The notes under the pieces: model-generated | Databases searched by the model: none | Told to the model about the DNA's origin: nothing | Seen by the model: only the letters and a program-made list of their open reading frames with translations | Shown: one piece after another, positions 34,629 to 43,694 of the stretch | Numbering within the stretch: position 1 is the stretch's first letter | How the letters are laid out: the number at the start of each line of letters is the position of its first letter | DNA from: Azospirillum thiophilum | GTDB lineage: Bacteria; Pseudomonadota; Alphaproteobacteria; Azospirillales; Azospirillaceae | Direction of reading: 5' to 3' | Assembly: GCF_001305595.1 (NCBI RefSeq) | Contig: NZ_CP012403.1 | Span: 642,501 to 706,500 of the forward strand | Length of the DNA: 64,000 nt | Translations under genes and position numbers: made by a program

Positions 34629-36476
34629 GTGATCATGCCGGACAGCACCACCTCCATCGACGGCGTGGGCGAGAATGCCCGCGCCGGCTCGGATCCCTAT
34701 GCGTCGCTCGACGCATCCGCCGCCACCAGCCTGTCGGACCGCTGGACCGTGCGCGACAGCGTGCTGGCGGTGGTGCTGCTCGCAGCATTGGTCGGCGGGG
34801 TGGTCGGGTTGGCCGTCGGTCTGCTGCATGAAGGGGTGCTGCTGATGCAGGCGCTGGCCTTCGACCTGCCGGACGGCGAGCGGCTCGGGCAGGGCGCGCC
34901 CGGCCTGCTGCGGACGCTGGGCGTTCCGGTGGCGGGCGGTCTGCTGCTGGGCGTGCTGTCGATGCTGGTGCGGCGCTGGCGTCCCAACGACATCGTCGAC
35001 GCGGTGGAGGCGAACGCGCTGTATGGCGGCAAGATGTCGCTGATCGACAGCCTGCGGCTGACGGTGACGACGGCGCTGTCCAACGGCTCCGGCGCGTCGG
35101 TCGGGATGGAGGCCGCCTATACCCAGGCAGGGGCCGGGCTGGCCTCCGCACTGGGCCAGCGGCTGCGGCTGCGGCGGGCGGATTTGCGGACCATGGTGGG
35201 GTGCGGGGCTGCTGCTGCCATCGCCGCGGCCTATCACGCGCCGCTGGCCGGCGCCTTCTATGCCTTCGAACTGGTGCTGGGCGGCTATACGCTGGCGGTG
35301 CTGGCCCCGGTCGGGGCGGCGGCGGTGCTGGGGGTGGCGGTGTCCTCCCTGCTGACCGGCGGCGAGATCCCGCTGGCGCTGGGCCGGCCGGTGGAGATCG
35401 CCGGCTGGGATTACGCCGCCTGCGGCGTCGTCGGCTTCCTGGCCGGCTGGCTCAGCATCCTCGCCATGCAGGCGGTGACGGTGGCGGAGCGCGGGTTCAA
35501 GCGGCTGCCGGTCCCGCGCTGGCTGCGGCCGGCGATCGGCGGGCTGGCCTTCGGCGGCGTGGCGCTGGCGGTGCCGGCGGTGATGGGCAGCGGCCCCGGC
35601 GCCGTCCCGCCGGAACTGGCGGGCGGCGCGCTTGCGCTTGCGCTGACGCTGGTGGCCAAGATCCTGGCTTCGGCCCTGTCGCTGGGATCGGGGTTCCGCG
35701 GCGGCCTGTTCAGCGCCTCGCTGTTCATCGGCGGGCTGTTCGGCGGGCTGCTGAGCGTCGCCACGGCCAGTCTCCTGCCAGGGCTCGGCATCGACGGCGG
35801 CCTGCTGCTGCTGGTCGGCATGGGCTCGGTCGCTGCCGGCATCGTCGGCGCGCCGGTCACCATGGTGCTGCTGGTGCTGGAGACGACACAGGATCTGTGG
35901 GCGGCATCCGGCGTGCTGATCGGGGTGGTTCTGTCGACCACCGTGGTGCGGCAGGCCTTCGGCTACTCCTTCTCGACCTGGCGTTTCCACCTGCGCGGCG
36001 TGCCGATCCGCGGTGCCTACGACATCGGCTGGCTGTCGGAGCTGACGGCCTTCCGCCTCATGCGCCGCGACGCCAAGACGGTGCCGGCCGCCCTGACGGT
36101 GGAGGCGCTGCGCCGCCTCTACCCGCTGGGCTCTGCCAAGATGGTCTTCGCGGTGGACGAGGGGGGCCGGTATGCCGGCCTCGTCGACATGGCGGCGATC
36201 CACGATCCGGACCTCGACGCGGCCGCCGCCGAAACCCGCATCGCCGCGCTCGCCCGCAAGGCCGACGCGGTGCTGATGCCCGGCGACGACGCCCGCACGG
36301 TGCTGAGCCGCTTCGGCAAGGCGGAGGTGGAGGTGCTGCCGGTCCTGTCGTCCCCGACCGACCGGCGGATCATCGGCTATGTGACGGAGTCCTTCGCGCT
36401 CCGCCGTTACTCCCAGGCGCTGGAGCGCCAGCGTGGCGAGGATCTTGGCGAGCGGGGCCTGTGGGGACGCGACTGA
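34629..36476 (+). CDS. ClC-family chloride channel or antiporter with C-terminal CBS region
   Basis: The 615-residue membrane protein has ClC motifs in order: GSGASVGMEAAYTQAGAG (gating-glutamate region), AAYHAPLAGAFYAFE, and LGSGFRGGLFSASLFIGGLFG. About 450 residues of membrane core are followed by a soluble region (about 470-600) that looks like a pair of CBS modules, which often sense nucleotides. It moves chloride or other anions across the inner membrane. The start may be GTG 34629 or ATG 34635. Confidence 0.9.
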   Translation: MIMPDSTTSIDGVGENARAGSDPYASLDASAATSLSDRWTVRDSVLAVVLLAALVGGVVGLAVGLLHEGVLLMQALAFDLPDGERLGQGAPGLLRTLGVPVAGGLLLGVLSMLVRRWRPNDIVDAVEANALYGGKMSLIDSLRLTVTTALSNGSGASVGMEAAYTQAGAGLASALGQRLRLRRADLRTMVGCGAAAAIAAAYHAPLAGAFYAFELVLGGYTLAVLAPVGAAAVLGVAVSSLLTGGEIPLALGRPVEIAGWDYAACGVVGFLAGWLSILAMQAVTVAERGFKRLPVPRWLRPAIGGLAFGGVALAVPAVMGSGPGAVPPELAGGALALALTLVAKILASALSLGSGFRGGLFSASLFIGGLFGGLLSVATASLLPGLGIDGGLLLLVGMGSVAAGIVGAPVTMVLLVLETTQDLWAASGVLIGVVLSTTVVRQAFGYSFSTWRFHLRGVPIRGAYDIGWLSELTAFRLMRRDAKTVPAALTVEALRRLYPLGSAKMVFAVDEGGRYAGLVDMAAIHDPDLDAAAAETRIAALARKADAVLMPGDDARTVLSRFGKAEVEVLPVLSSPTDRRIIGYVTESFALRRYSQALERQRGEDLGERGLWGRD

Positions 36477-36486
36477 GGAAGAAGCC

Positions 36487-37512
36487 TCAAACCACGCAGA
36501 GGCAGGCGCCTTCGGGATCCATCGCCACCGAATCGATGGCGACCGGCAGTTTCTCCGGCTTGGTCGGCCGCACCGCTTCGCCACGGCAGGCGTCGAGCGG
36601 CAGATCCTCGCCCTGCATCAGCGGGCAGCGTTCGAAGATCTCCGCGATCCAGTCGACGAAGACGCGGACCTTCGGCGACAAATGTCGGTTCTGCGGGTAG
36701 AGGGCGGAGATCGGCATCAGGGCCGGGCGGTATTCGGCCAGGATCTCCACCAGGGCGCCGCTGCGCAGATGGGGCAGGGCCATGAAGCGGGCGGCCTGAA
36801 CGATGCCCAGCCCCTCTACGCCGCAGGTCACATAGGCATCCGCATCGTTGACCGAGACGGTGCCGGCCATCTTCACTTCATGGTCCTTGCCGTCGCGCTC
36901 GAAGCTCGGTTCATGGAGCTTGCCGGTCCGGCTGAAATATTTGACGGAGACATGGCGCTCCAACTCCTCCAGGGTCGTCGGGGTGCCGTGGGCGGCCAGA
37001 TAGGACGGGCTGGCGCAGGTCACCGGGCGAAAGGCGCCGACCCGACGGGCGATCAGGCTCGAATCCTGAAGCTCGCCCACACGCAGCACGCAATCGACCC
37101 CTTCCTGGATGAGGTCGATGGGCCGGTCGCTGAGGCCCAGCATCAGTTCGATCTCGGGATAGGCGCTGTGGAACTCGTGGATGGCCGGGATGATCACCAG
37201 CCGGCCGATGGACCCGGGCATGTCGACGCGCAGCCGGCCGCGCGGCGTCTTGCGGGCGCTGGTGAACGAGGATTCCACCTCTTCCAGATCCTGCAGGATG
37301 CGGGTGGCGCCCTCCAGATAGGCAGCGCCGTCCAGCGTCAGGTTCAGCTTGCGCGTCGTCCGCTGCAGCAGCCGCACGCCCAGCGCCGCCTCCAGGTTCT
37401 GGATGGTGGTTGTGACGGAGGCTCGTGGCAGGCCCAGCGTATCGGCGGCCTTGGTGAAGCTGTTGACCTCCACCACACGAACGAAGACGCGCATCGCGTG
37501 AAGCTTGTCCAT
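36487..37512 (-). CDS. LysR-family transcriptional regulator
   Basis: The 341-residue protein starts MDKLHAMRVFVRVVEVNSFT and has the helix-turn-helix LPRASVTTTIQNLEAALG, placing it in the DmlR/AaeR-like LysR branch that usually controls small metabolic or efflux genes. It converges with the ClC gene with ten bases between stops. Its target is not evident, because the gene on its other side (37808) is on the same strand and 295 bases upstream. Confidence 0.92.
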   Translation of the reverse strand: MDKLHAMRVFVRVVEVNSFTKAADTLGLPRASVTTTIQNLEAALGVRLLQRTTRKLNLTLDGAAYLEGATRILQDLEEVESSFTSARKTPRGRLRVDMPGSIGRLVIIPAIHEFHSAYPEIELMLGLSDRPIDLIQEGVDCVLRVGELQDSSLIARRVGAFRPVTCASPSYLAAHGTPTTLEELERHVSVKYFSRTGKLHEPSFERDGKDHEVKMAGTVSVNDADAYVTCGVEGLGIVQAARFMALPHLRSGALVEILAEYRPALMPISALYPQNRHLSPKVRVFVDWIAEIFERCPLMQGEDLPLDACRGEAVRPTKPEKLPVAIDSVAMDPEGACLCVV

Positions 37513-37807
37513 GGCCGACCTGTCCCGCTCTGGTTCACCGCCGCCTATTTAACCATGCCCGGCGATGCTGTCGACCGTCCGGACGGACATGACAGGGGCG
37601 AGCGCCATGGCCAGCCGTGGCAGAGGGGGAGGGTGCGCGGCTTGCGGCGGCCGGGGGAGGCTGCCGGCCCCCCGTTCCCCGCCATCGTCCGACGGGGGCA
37701 AAGGCCGGAAAGAACTTCACCGGCTCCGGGGCATCGGCGACGGCTTGGAGAAAGCCGCCGCGTGCCGCGGAACCGGTGTCACGGAACCGGTGCCGGTGAC
37801 GTCCGCC

Positions 37808-38503
37808 TTATTGCTGGGTGCCGGTCTGGCCCCCGGTCTGATCCACGGAGCCTTGCGGCGAGGTCTGGTTCTGCGGGTTCCCGCTACCGGACATATCGCC
37901 CGCCGCGCCGCCGGTCGTGCTGCCGGCCGTGCCGCCCGCCGTGCCGCCTGTCGTCCGGTCGGCCGGGGTGGTCGCGCTGCCGGTGGTCCCCTGGGAGGTG
38001 TTCAGGTTCAGCGCGGCCATGGTCTGCTCGTCGGCGCGGCCGGTGGCGCGCAGGCCGTTGTCGCGCTGGAACTGCATCAGGGCGCGACGGGTGTCGGCGC
38101 CCCAGAGGCCATCCACGGAGATATCGCGGCCGTCGGTGCGATCGTTCAGCGCCTGCTGGATTTCACGGACCTGGTCGTGGCTCATGCCCTGCATCGAGGC
38201 GGTGCCATGACGGGCGGACGTACGGCTGGAGGTGCCCGAGGTCTCCTCGCGAACCTCCTTGGTGGCCCGGTCGGTCACGCGGTCGGTCTTCTTGCTGAGG
38301 CTCTCGTCCATGCTGTTGCCGGCGACCGCACCGCCGACGCCGCCGACCACTGCGCCGACCGGGCCGCCGACCACGGCGCCAGCCACGGCACCGCTGCCGG
38401 CGCCGGTCGCCGTCCGCGAGGTGTCCGTGCTGCCGCAGGCGCTCAGGGCGAACAGCGCGCCGGCGGCGGTGGCCGTCATGACGATCTTCGAAATCCCACG
38501 CAT
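37808..38503 (-). CDS. glycine-zipper lipoprotein with peptidoglycan-binding domain
   Basis: The 231-residue protein has a lipoprotein signal with lipobox LSAC (Cys23). A glycine-zipper segment rich in GAVxGxVVGGPVGAVVGG repeats (about 35-65) follows, then a putative peptidoglycan-binding domain (about 105-165, QVREIQQALNDR ... SVDGLWGADTRRALMQFQRD). A Gly/Thr/Gln-rich low-complexity tail ends it. It probably sits in the outer membrane and contacts the cell wall. The ATG at 38503 has AGAAGG upstream; another ATG nine bases earlier is possible. Confidence 0.85.
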   Translation of the reverse strand: MRGISKIVMTATAAGALFALSACGSTDTSRTATGAGSGAVAGAVVGGPVGAVVGGVGGAVAGNSMDESLSKKTDRVTDRATKEVREETSGTSSRTSARHGTASMQGMSHDQVREIQQALNDRTDGRDISVDGLWGADTRRALMQFQRDNGLRATGRADEQTMAALNLNTSQGTTGSATTPADRTTGGTAGGTAGSTTGGAAGDMSGSGNPQNQTSPQGSVDQTGGQTGTQQ

Positions 38504-39041
38504 GGTTGCCATCCTTCTCGATAACGCTTCGATGTTGGCGACCCGCCGCCCGGTGCGGCCTGCACTGTCCCGCCGCACGGCAAGCGACAGCTGGGTCATA
38601 TCATCAACAATCAGCAGCGGGCCTTCTTGTTCCCCGGTGTCGTGCCAGGATTTTCCTTCGGCACCGTTTCCCATGGCGTGGATGGGGGCCGGCGGTCGCA
38701 ATGCTCCGCCACCGCATCGGTCTTGCGCGACCGTCAGGCCGTGGCTGCAACAGGGAACCTGTTGGCCGCCGGGGCGGATCGGGCCGATTTCGGGGGGAGG
38801 CGCACAGCGCGCGCGAGAAGGGCGTACCACCTTTCTGCCCTCCGGCCGCGATGGAAGGGGCTCCCATCGCGTTCGCCACCCGGCCGGCAAAATTGGCCAT
38901 GGTGGGGTACGCCTCCGGTGGCGTGCCGGACCGATGGCGGTTCGCGATGGCCGTTCGCGATGGCGATCGATGGCGCACCCAGCCTCATGGTTCCGGGCCG
39001 GCGGCGTCCGGGAGCCGCGACAGCAGGAGAGGCATGGCTGC
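38504..39041. other. 538-base divergent spacer with dyad repeats
   Basis: No gene is supported in this spacer between the lipoprotein (minus) and opgC-like (plus) genes. It contains a perfect eight-base stem (CGCGATGG at 38847-38854 with CCATCGCG at 38864-38871), a partial inverted pair GGCGTACCACC (38821-38831) with GGTGGGGTACGCC (about 38901-38913), and repeated TTCGCGATGG units near 38940-38960. These look like a structured repeat patch rather than coding sequence. Confidence 0.5.
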
Positions 39042-40223
39042 ATGCAGCAACGTCAGACACGCGACGTCCGGCTCGATCTGTTCAAGGGCGTGGCCCTGCT
39101 GATCATCTTCGTCAACCATGTCGGCGGCAACCCGCTGGCGAAGGTGACGCCCGGCCGGTTCGGCCCGTCGGATTCGGCGGAGATCTTCGTTTTCATTTCC
39201 GGCTACGCCATCGCGCTCGCCTATGGGCCGGTGCTGGCGGAGCGCGGCTTCGCCGCCTGCCAGCGCAAGGCGCTGGGCCGTTGCCGCCAGCTATGGGCGG
39301 CCAACATCGCCACCATGCTGGCCAGCGCGCTCGTCGTCGCGCTTGCGGTCCATGTCGCCGGCCTGCCGATGGAGGCCTCCAACCGGCTGGCCAGCTTCGC
39401 GCCGCTGTTCGAGAGTCCGGCGACGGCGATGGCCTGGCATCTGGTGCTCATGTATCTGCCCTTCGCGCTCGACATCCTGGCGCTCTACATCCTGCTGGTC
39501 GCGGCGGCGCCGTTGTTCCTGTGGTCCTATGCCCGCTTCGGCATGGCGGCGGTGGCGATGTCGGTGGCCCTCTACCTGATCGCCCAGGCGGTGCCCGGCC
39601 TGATGCCGCCCAACCTGTGGGAAGGCGGCTGGAATTTCAGCCCACTGGCCTGGCAATGCGTCTTCTTCCTCGGTGCCAGCTTGGCGCTGGCGGTGCGCAG
39701 CGGCCAGGTGCCGCTGCCACGTTCCCCCTGGCTGCTGGCGGCGGCGCTGGCGGTGGTGATCGGCATGGCGCTGTGGAAGGGGGCGGCCTCCGACCTCGGC
39801 CGCGCGTTGACGCCCGACGATCTGGAGGTGTGGCTGCCGACCCGGACGATCCCCTGGGCGGACAAGGACACGCTGGGGCCGATGCGGCTGCTGCATTTCC
39901 TCGCCCTGGTCTGCGTGGCGGCGCTGCTGGTGCCGCGCGACGCGGCATGGCTGAATTCTGGCCCGGCGCGGATGCTGACCGCCTGCGGTCGGCACTCGCT
40001 GCCGGTCTTCTGCGTCGGCGTGGTGCTGGCCATCGCCGGCACGGCGGTGCTGCTGGCCGGGAAGAGCCTGCCGGTGGTGCTGGCGGTCAATCTCGGCGGG
40101 GTCGCCATCCTGCTGGTGCTGGCGACGGTGCTGGAGCGGCGGCGGACCCGGCGGCAGCCGGCGGCGCAGGTGGCATCGCCCGCCCCGTCGCCATCCGGGA
40201 CGGCGGTGGCGGAAACACACTGA
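39042..40223 (+). CDS. OpgC-domain membrane protein (acyltransferase-like)
   Basis: The 393-residue protein has about ten hydrophobic helices. Its start reads QTRDVRLDLFKGVALLIIFVNHVGGNPLAK, the OpgC-type opening in which the histidine after VN is conserved, followed by FGPSDSAEIFVFISGYAIALAYG. OpgC succinylates osmoregulated periplasmic glucans; many paralogues are uncharacterised. No opgG, opgH or cyclic-glucan synthase is nearby, so the acceptor is unknown. Confidence 0.88.
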   Translation: MQQRQTRDVRLDLFKGVALLIIFVNHVGGNPLAKVTPGRFGPSDSAEIFVFISGYAIALAYGPVLAERGFAACQRKALGRCRQLWAANIATMLASALVVALAVHVAGLPMEASNRLASFAPLFESPATAMAWHLVLMYLPFALDILALYILLVAAAPLFLWSYARFGMAAVAMSVALYLIAQAVPGLMPPNLWEGGWNFSPLAWQCVFFLGASLALAVRSGQVPLPRSPWLLAAALAVVIGMALWKGAASDLGRALTPDDLEVWLPTRTIPWADKDTLGPMRLLHFLALVCVAALLVPRDAAWLNSGPARMLTACGRHSLPVFCVGVVLAIAGTAVLLAGKSLPVVLAVNLGGVAILLVLATVLERRRTRRQPAAQVASPAPSPSGTAVAETH

Positions 40224-40332
40224 GCCGTTGCCCTGAACCGTGCTGCGCCGCGGCGAGACTCCGCTTGCCCTTTCGTTCGTTGTCGCTACAAACGGCCGCC
40301 AGGGACGGAACCGCTATCCAGGGGGCTGGACG

Positions 40333-40776
40333 ATGATCAAGGTGGTGCGGGCGAAGCTGCATGGAATCCGCGTGACGGACGCCAACCTGAACTATCAGGG
40401 CTCCATCACGCTGGACCCGGAGCATTGCGAGGCGGTGGGCATCGTCCCGCTGGAGTTCGTGGAGATCTGGAACAAGAATTCCGGAACCCGCATCAGCACC
40501 TATGTGATCTATGGCGAACGCGGGTCGCGCGCCTGCGTGCTGAACGGCTCGGCGGCGCGCAGCTGCCAGCCCGGCGACGAGGTGATCATCGCCGCGTCCT
40601 GGTACTGCCAACCGACGGAGATCGCGGCGCTGAAGCCGCGCGTGCTGACCTTCAACGCCGACAACAGCATCGCCAAGGCGCTGCATTACGATGTAACGGC
40701 GCTGGAGGAGGGCCGCTACGGCTTCGCCATCCGCGATGGCCTGACCCCGGCCGACGTGCTGGAGCCAGCCGAATGA
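40333..40776 (+). CDS. panD: aspartate 1-decarboxylase
   Basis: The 147-residue proenzyme makes beta-alanine for pantothenate. The self-cleavage site is NYQGSIT (Gly23-Ser24), giving the pyruvoyl cofactor on Ser24. Conserved active-site segments VEIWNKNSGTRISTY and YGERGSRACVLNGSAAR follow. It is about 20 residues longer than the Escherichia coli protein at the C-terminus. It stands alone, away from other pan genes. Confidence 0.94.
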   Translation: MIKVVRAKLHGIRVTDANLNYQGSITLDPEHCEAVGIVPLEFVEIWNKNSGTRISTYVIYGERGSRACVLNGSAARSCQPGDEVIIAASWYCQPTEIAALKPRVLTFNADNSIAKALHYDVTALEEGRYGFAIRDGLTPADVLEPAE

Positions 40777-40830
40777 CCGGCTACGGCCGGGCGTCTTGAA
40801 TCCTGCGCCGGATAGGCGCATATTTCTCTT

Positions 40831-41127
40831 ATGCAATTAAATCCGGCCATACCGTCCTACCAGGCGACGAAGCCGACCCCGCTGCTGACGCCCGCGGCGC
40901 AGATCGCCATGTCCCCGGCGGTCCAGGCGGCGCAGCAGACGGCGCCTGCGGTGCGAACCCAGACCGTCAGCGCTCCCCAGGCGGCCGGCAAGGCCGATCA
41001 GACCCGCGAGACCCGCAGCGCCACCCAGGGAAACCAGGCGGTCGACACCAACGCTGCGGCGCTGTCGGCCCAGGTGAATGGCCGGGGCTATCGTCCGCGC
41101 GGATCGCTGCTCGACGTTTCCGTTTGA
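40831..41127 (+). CDS. small protein of unknown function
   Basis: This is a 98-residue Ala/Gln/Pro/Thr-rich, probably disordered protein that ends in a more distinctive segment, GRGYRPRGSLLDVSV. There is no signal peptide, membrane helix or known domain. The preceding region to panD is 54 bases and a very strong terminator follows directly, which supports it as a real transcribed gene. Confidence 0.6.
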   Translation: MQLNPAIPSYQATKPTPLLTPAAQIAMSPAVQAAQQTAPAVRTQTVSAPQAAGKADQTRETRSATQGNQAVDTNAAALSAQVNGRGYRPRGSLLDVSV

Positions 41128-41136
41128 ATGCTTGAA

Positions 41137-41180
41137 AAAGAAAAGGGCCTTTCCCCGAGCGGGGAAAGGCCCTTTTCTTT
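41137..41180. terminator. bidirectional intrinsic terminator
   Basis: A perfect 20-base stem (41137-41156 with 41161-41180) with a GAGC loop has A-rich and T-rich outer ends on either side, so it can terminate both the small plus-strand gene and the convergent clpP-like gene. Confidence 0.95.
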
Positions 41181-41200
41181 GCAGATATGGACGACGCCGG

Positions 41201-41827
41201 TTACTTCAGCTCGTCCATCGTGTTGATGACGTGGGTCACGATGCCATAGTCCTTGGCCTCGTCCGCCATCATCCAGTAATTGCGGTCGGTGTCCTTGGAA
41301 ACCTTTTCCAACGACTGGCCGGTTTCACGCGCGATGATCTTGTTCAGACGCTCGCGCATGCGGATGATTTCCTTCGCCTCGATGGCGATGTCCGTCGCCC
41401 GGCCGCCCGTTCCGCCCAGCGGCTGGTGGATCAGGAAGCGGGTGTTGGGCAGGCAGAAGCGGTCTTCCTTCTTCGCCGCCAGGAAGATGTGGCAGCCGGC
41501 GCTGGCGACCCAGCCCGTGCCCAGCATCTTCACCCGCGGCTTGATGAAGCGGATCATGTCGTGGATGGTGTCGCCCGCCTCGACATGGCCGCCCGGCGAG
41601 TTGACCACGACGGTGATGTCGTCGTCGTTCTCATGCGCGAGCGCCAGCAGCTGAGCCGACACGACCTGCGCCAGCTTCATGTCGATCTGACCAAAGATCA
41701 GGACCGTGCGCGCCTTGAACAGGCTCTGCTGCACGGCGGCGAACTGCGGCTGGGCGCTTTCCTTCGACTTCTCGTCCGGTTCCTTTTCGGGTTCGTCGTC
41801 GAACCGGGTGTATCCGACCTGCGCCAT
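41201..41827 (-). CDS. ClpP-family serine protease (paralogue)
   Basis: The 208-residue protein has the ClpP fold with a plausible catalytic triad: Ser in WVASAGCHIF, His in FLIHQPLGG and Asp in the KDTDRN segment. The region before it, VVNSPGGHVEAGDTIHDMI, corresponds to the ClpP NSPGG motif. The N-terminal 30 residues are charged and unlike the usual ClpP propeptide. No clpX or tig is adjacent, so this is probably a secondary ClpP that mixes with or replaces the main one in some conditions. Confidence 0.9.
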   Translation of the reverse strand: MAQVGYTRFDDEPEKEPDEKSKESAQPQFAAVQQSLFKARTVLIFGQIDMKLAQVVSAQLLALAHENDDDITVVVNSPGGHVEAGDTIHDMIRFIKPRVKMLGTGWVASAGCHIFLAAKKEDRFCLPNTRFLIHQPLGGTGGRATDIAIEAKEIIRMRERLNKIIARETGQSLEKVSKDTDRNYWMMADEAKDYGIVTHVINTMDELK

Positions 41828-42246
41828 TGATGTTCTTCTCCCTCATATCGGAAGCGGGGGTATCGGGACCGGGATGCGATGTGGGGAATGCCCCGACCGC
41901 CGTCCCGCTGCCGCATGCGCCTTGCCTGTTCACCACATAGCCCGTCCGGGCTTCATGTTCAACGTCCGGAAGGTCAAAATCGAAGGGTCGGGCCGCGGCC
42001 GAATGGAACGTTTGAAACGCCGTGCAACAGTTTTCCGGCCCTGTTCCACTGTTCCACGCGCCGAACATGGGGTGTTCTCCAAGGTCGCGGGGCACGACGG
42101 TCCTTCCTATCACGCGGCGGCGGCGCGGGTAAGGGCCGGCTCCGAAATCCGTCTCGGGGCCGGGGAACGGCGCGGTTCCGGGCGGTTGACGCCGTTCGCC
42201 TTCCACGGCCAAACTTTGCCGTCAGGCGGGTGGGGAGCGCGGTGGA
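41828..42246. other. 419-base divergent spacer
   Basis: This stretch lies between the clpP-like gene (minus) and a glycosyltransferase gene (plus). It should hold the promoters of both. No gene, repeat or RNA element was recognised in it. Confidence 0.4.
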
Positions 42247-43131
42247 ATGGCGGGGAACGGACCGGGGGTGGCCCGGGCGAATAGATCGGCGAACATATCG
42301 GCCGGCGTGTCGGTGATCGTCGCGGCCCATCGCGCCCACGGCACCATCGCGCGGGCGGTGCGGAGCCTGCTGGACCAGGACTGGACGGCGTGGGAGGCGG
42401 TGATCGTCAGCGACGACGGCACCGACTATCGCCCGACGCTGCGGGACGCCGGCATCGATGATCCGCGGCTGGTCTTCACCGGCACCGGCCGGGTCGGCGC
42501 CGGGGCTCCCGCCGCGCGCAATGCCGGGCTGGCGGCGGCGCGGCTGGAACTGCTGGCGCCGCTGGATGCCGACGACCGCTTCCGGCCCGGCCGGCTGTCC
42601 GCCCTGGCACCGCTGGCGCTGGCCCATGGCGCCGCCTTCGACAATGTCGCGGTGGTGCGGGACGAGGACGACCAGCCGCTGCTGCGGCTGTTCGGGGACG
42701 GTCATGCGCCCGGCCTGCTGGACGCCGACGGCTTCCTGGCGACCGTCGTCCCTATGTTTCCGCTGGTGCGGCGCGACCGGATGCCCGGCTGGGACGAGGA
42801 CGTGGATTTCTGCGACGACGTGGTGTTCAACGTCCGGGTCCTGGACGCCGCCGGGCCGGTGCCGCTGGTCGCCACCCCCTTCTACGAATACCGCCAGCGC
42901 GCCGGCTCCATCACCTTCTCGTCCGACAGCGGCCGGCGGGCGGAGCGCTGCTACCGCCATCTGCTGGACCGGCTGGCCGGCGACGGGTTCGGCATCGGCG
43001 ATGCCGGGCTGCGCAGCCGATTCGCCGCCGCCATCGCCGTCAAGCGTGCCCGCAACGCCGCCTTCGAGGCCGCCTTTGAGGCCGGGCGCTGCGCCAATTT
43101 CCAGGAGTTCCTGGCGCTGGGCGAAGGATAG
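42247..43131 (+). CDS. family 2 glycosyltransferase
   Basis: The 294-residue protein has a GT-A fold: GVSVIVAAHRAHGTIARAV strand-helix opening, VIVSDDGT, AARNAGLAAAR and a DADDRF nucleotide-metal motif. It transfers a sugar from a nucleotide sugar to an unknown acceptor in the cytoplasm. No other glycan genes flank it directly. The ATG at 42247 has GGGGAGCG upstream. Confidence 0.85.
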   Translation: MAGNGPGVARANRSANISAGVSVIVAAHRAHGTIARAVRSLLDQDWTAWEAVIVSDDGTDYRPTLRDAGIDDPRLVFTGTGRVGAGAPAARNAGLAAARLELLAPLDADDRFRPGRLSALAPLALAHGAAFDNVAVVRDEDDQPLLRLFGDGHAPGLLDADGFLATVVPMFPLVRRDRMPGWDEDVDFCDDVVFNVRVLDAAGPVPLVATPFYEYRQRAGSITFSSDSGRRAERCYRHLLDRLAGDGFGIGDAGLRSRFAAAIAVKRARNAAFEAAFEAGRCANFQEFLALGEG

Positions 43132-43253
43132 GCCCGTTCCGGGGCAAGGGAACCGGCAAAGGCCGGATCGGTGACGGTCCCGCTGGCTTTTCTTTACCAT
43201 TCCGTGTCAGCCTTGCTGCATTGCACACCGTCGCACCGGACATGGTGGAGCCC

Positions 43254-43589
43254 ATGAATGCCCCGACCTGCTGCCTCGCCCGCATCCCCGCCAACGGGAA
43301 ATTCTGGCTGAGGAATGCGCGGGTTGCCGATGGATTGCGGGACATCCGCATCGAGGACGGCCGGGTCCGCGCCCTGCTGGCGGCCGGCGAGTCGCCCTGC
43401 TGCGCCCCCGGCCTCGACCTCGACGGCGGGGCGGTGCGGCCGATGGCCGGCGACGGGCCGGTGGCGGCCGGCGATCCGGCCGACCTTTGGGTGACCCTGT
43501 GCGGCGGCCGGACGGTACCGATGCGGGCCGGCCGGCTCGATGAGAACAGGTCGCAAAATGCAGGACCTCTTGACGGTTCGGATCGCTGA
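43254..43589 (+). pseudogene. amidohydrolase-like remnant lacking the catalytic barrel
   Basis: The 111-residue frame reads like the two outer strands of an amidohydrolase composite domain joined together: FWLRNARVADGLRDIRIEDG and PGLDLDGGAVRP (N-terminal pieces) run directly into VAAGDPADLWVTLCGGRTVPM (C-terminal piece). The whole metal-binding barrel, including the expected HxH motif, is missing. It looks like a cytosine deaminase-type gene with a clean in-frame internal deletion, or a small stand-alone protein derived from one. No catalytic function is expected. Confidence 0.45.
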
Positions 43590-43607
43590 ACCTTCTCGAC
43601 ATCGGAT

Positions 43608-43635
43608 GTGAACTGAACGATATAGTTCAGTTCAC
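43608..43635. promoter_or_regulatory. 28-base perfect palindromic operator upstream of the RND efflux genes
   Basis: The arms GTGAACTGAAC (43608-43618) and GTTCAGTTCAC (43625-43635) are perfect inverted repeats around GATATA. The form is that of a TetR/AcrR-type operator. A candidate promoter overlaps it: TCGACA (43596-43601) and TATAGT (43621-43626), 19 bases apart, so a bound repressor would block polymerase. The operator stands 60 bases before the efflux adaptor gene. No TetR gene is in the neighbourhood. Confidence 0.8.
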
Positions 43636-43694
43636 CCGGCGCGCTTTCCGGTTGCGCCGCGGCAAGACGACCCCCGTCCGGATCCCGGTCTCCC

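Noticed and set aside
38627..40336. 569-codon plus-strand frame overlapping the OpgC-like gene in another frame
   Set aside because: The overlapping frame from 39042 has ten membrane helices and the OpgC start motif; this one has shadow composition.
40333..40776. panD with the PanE-like gene at 11648 as a pantothenate pathway
   Set aside because: The two genes are about 28 kb apart, and the PanE-like gene is inside a catabolic operon. A joint pantothenate role is not supported by the context.
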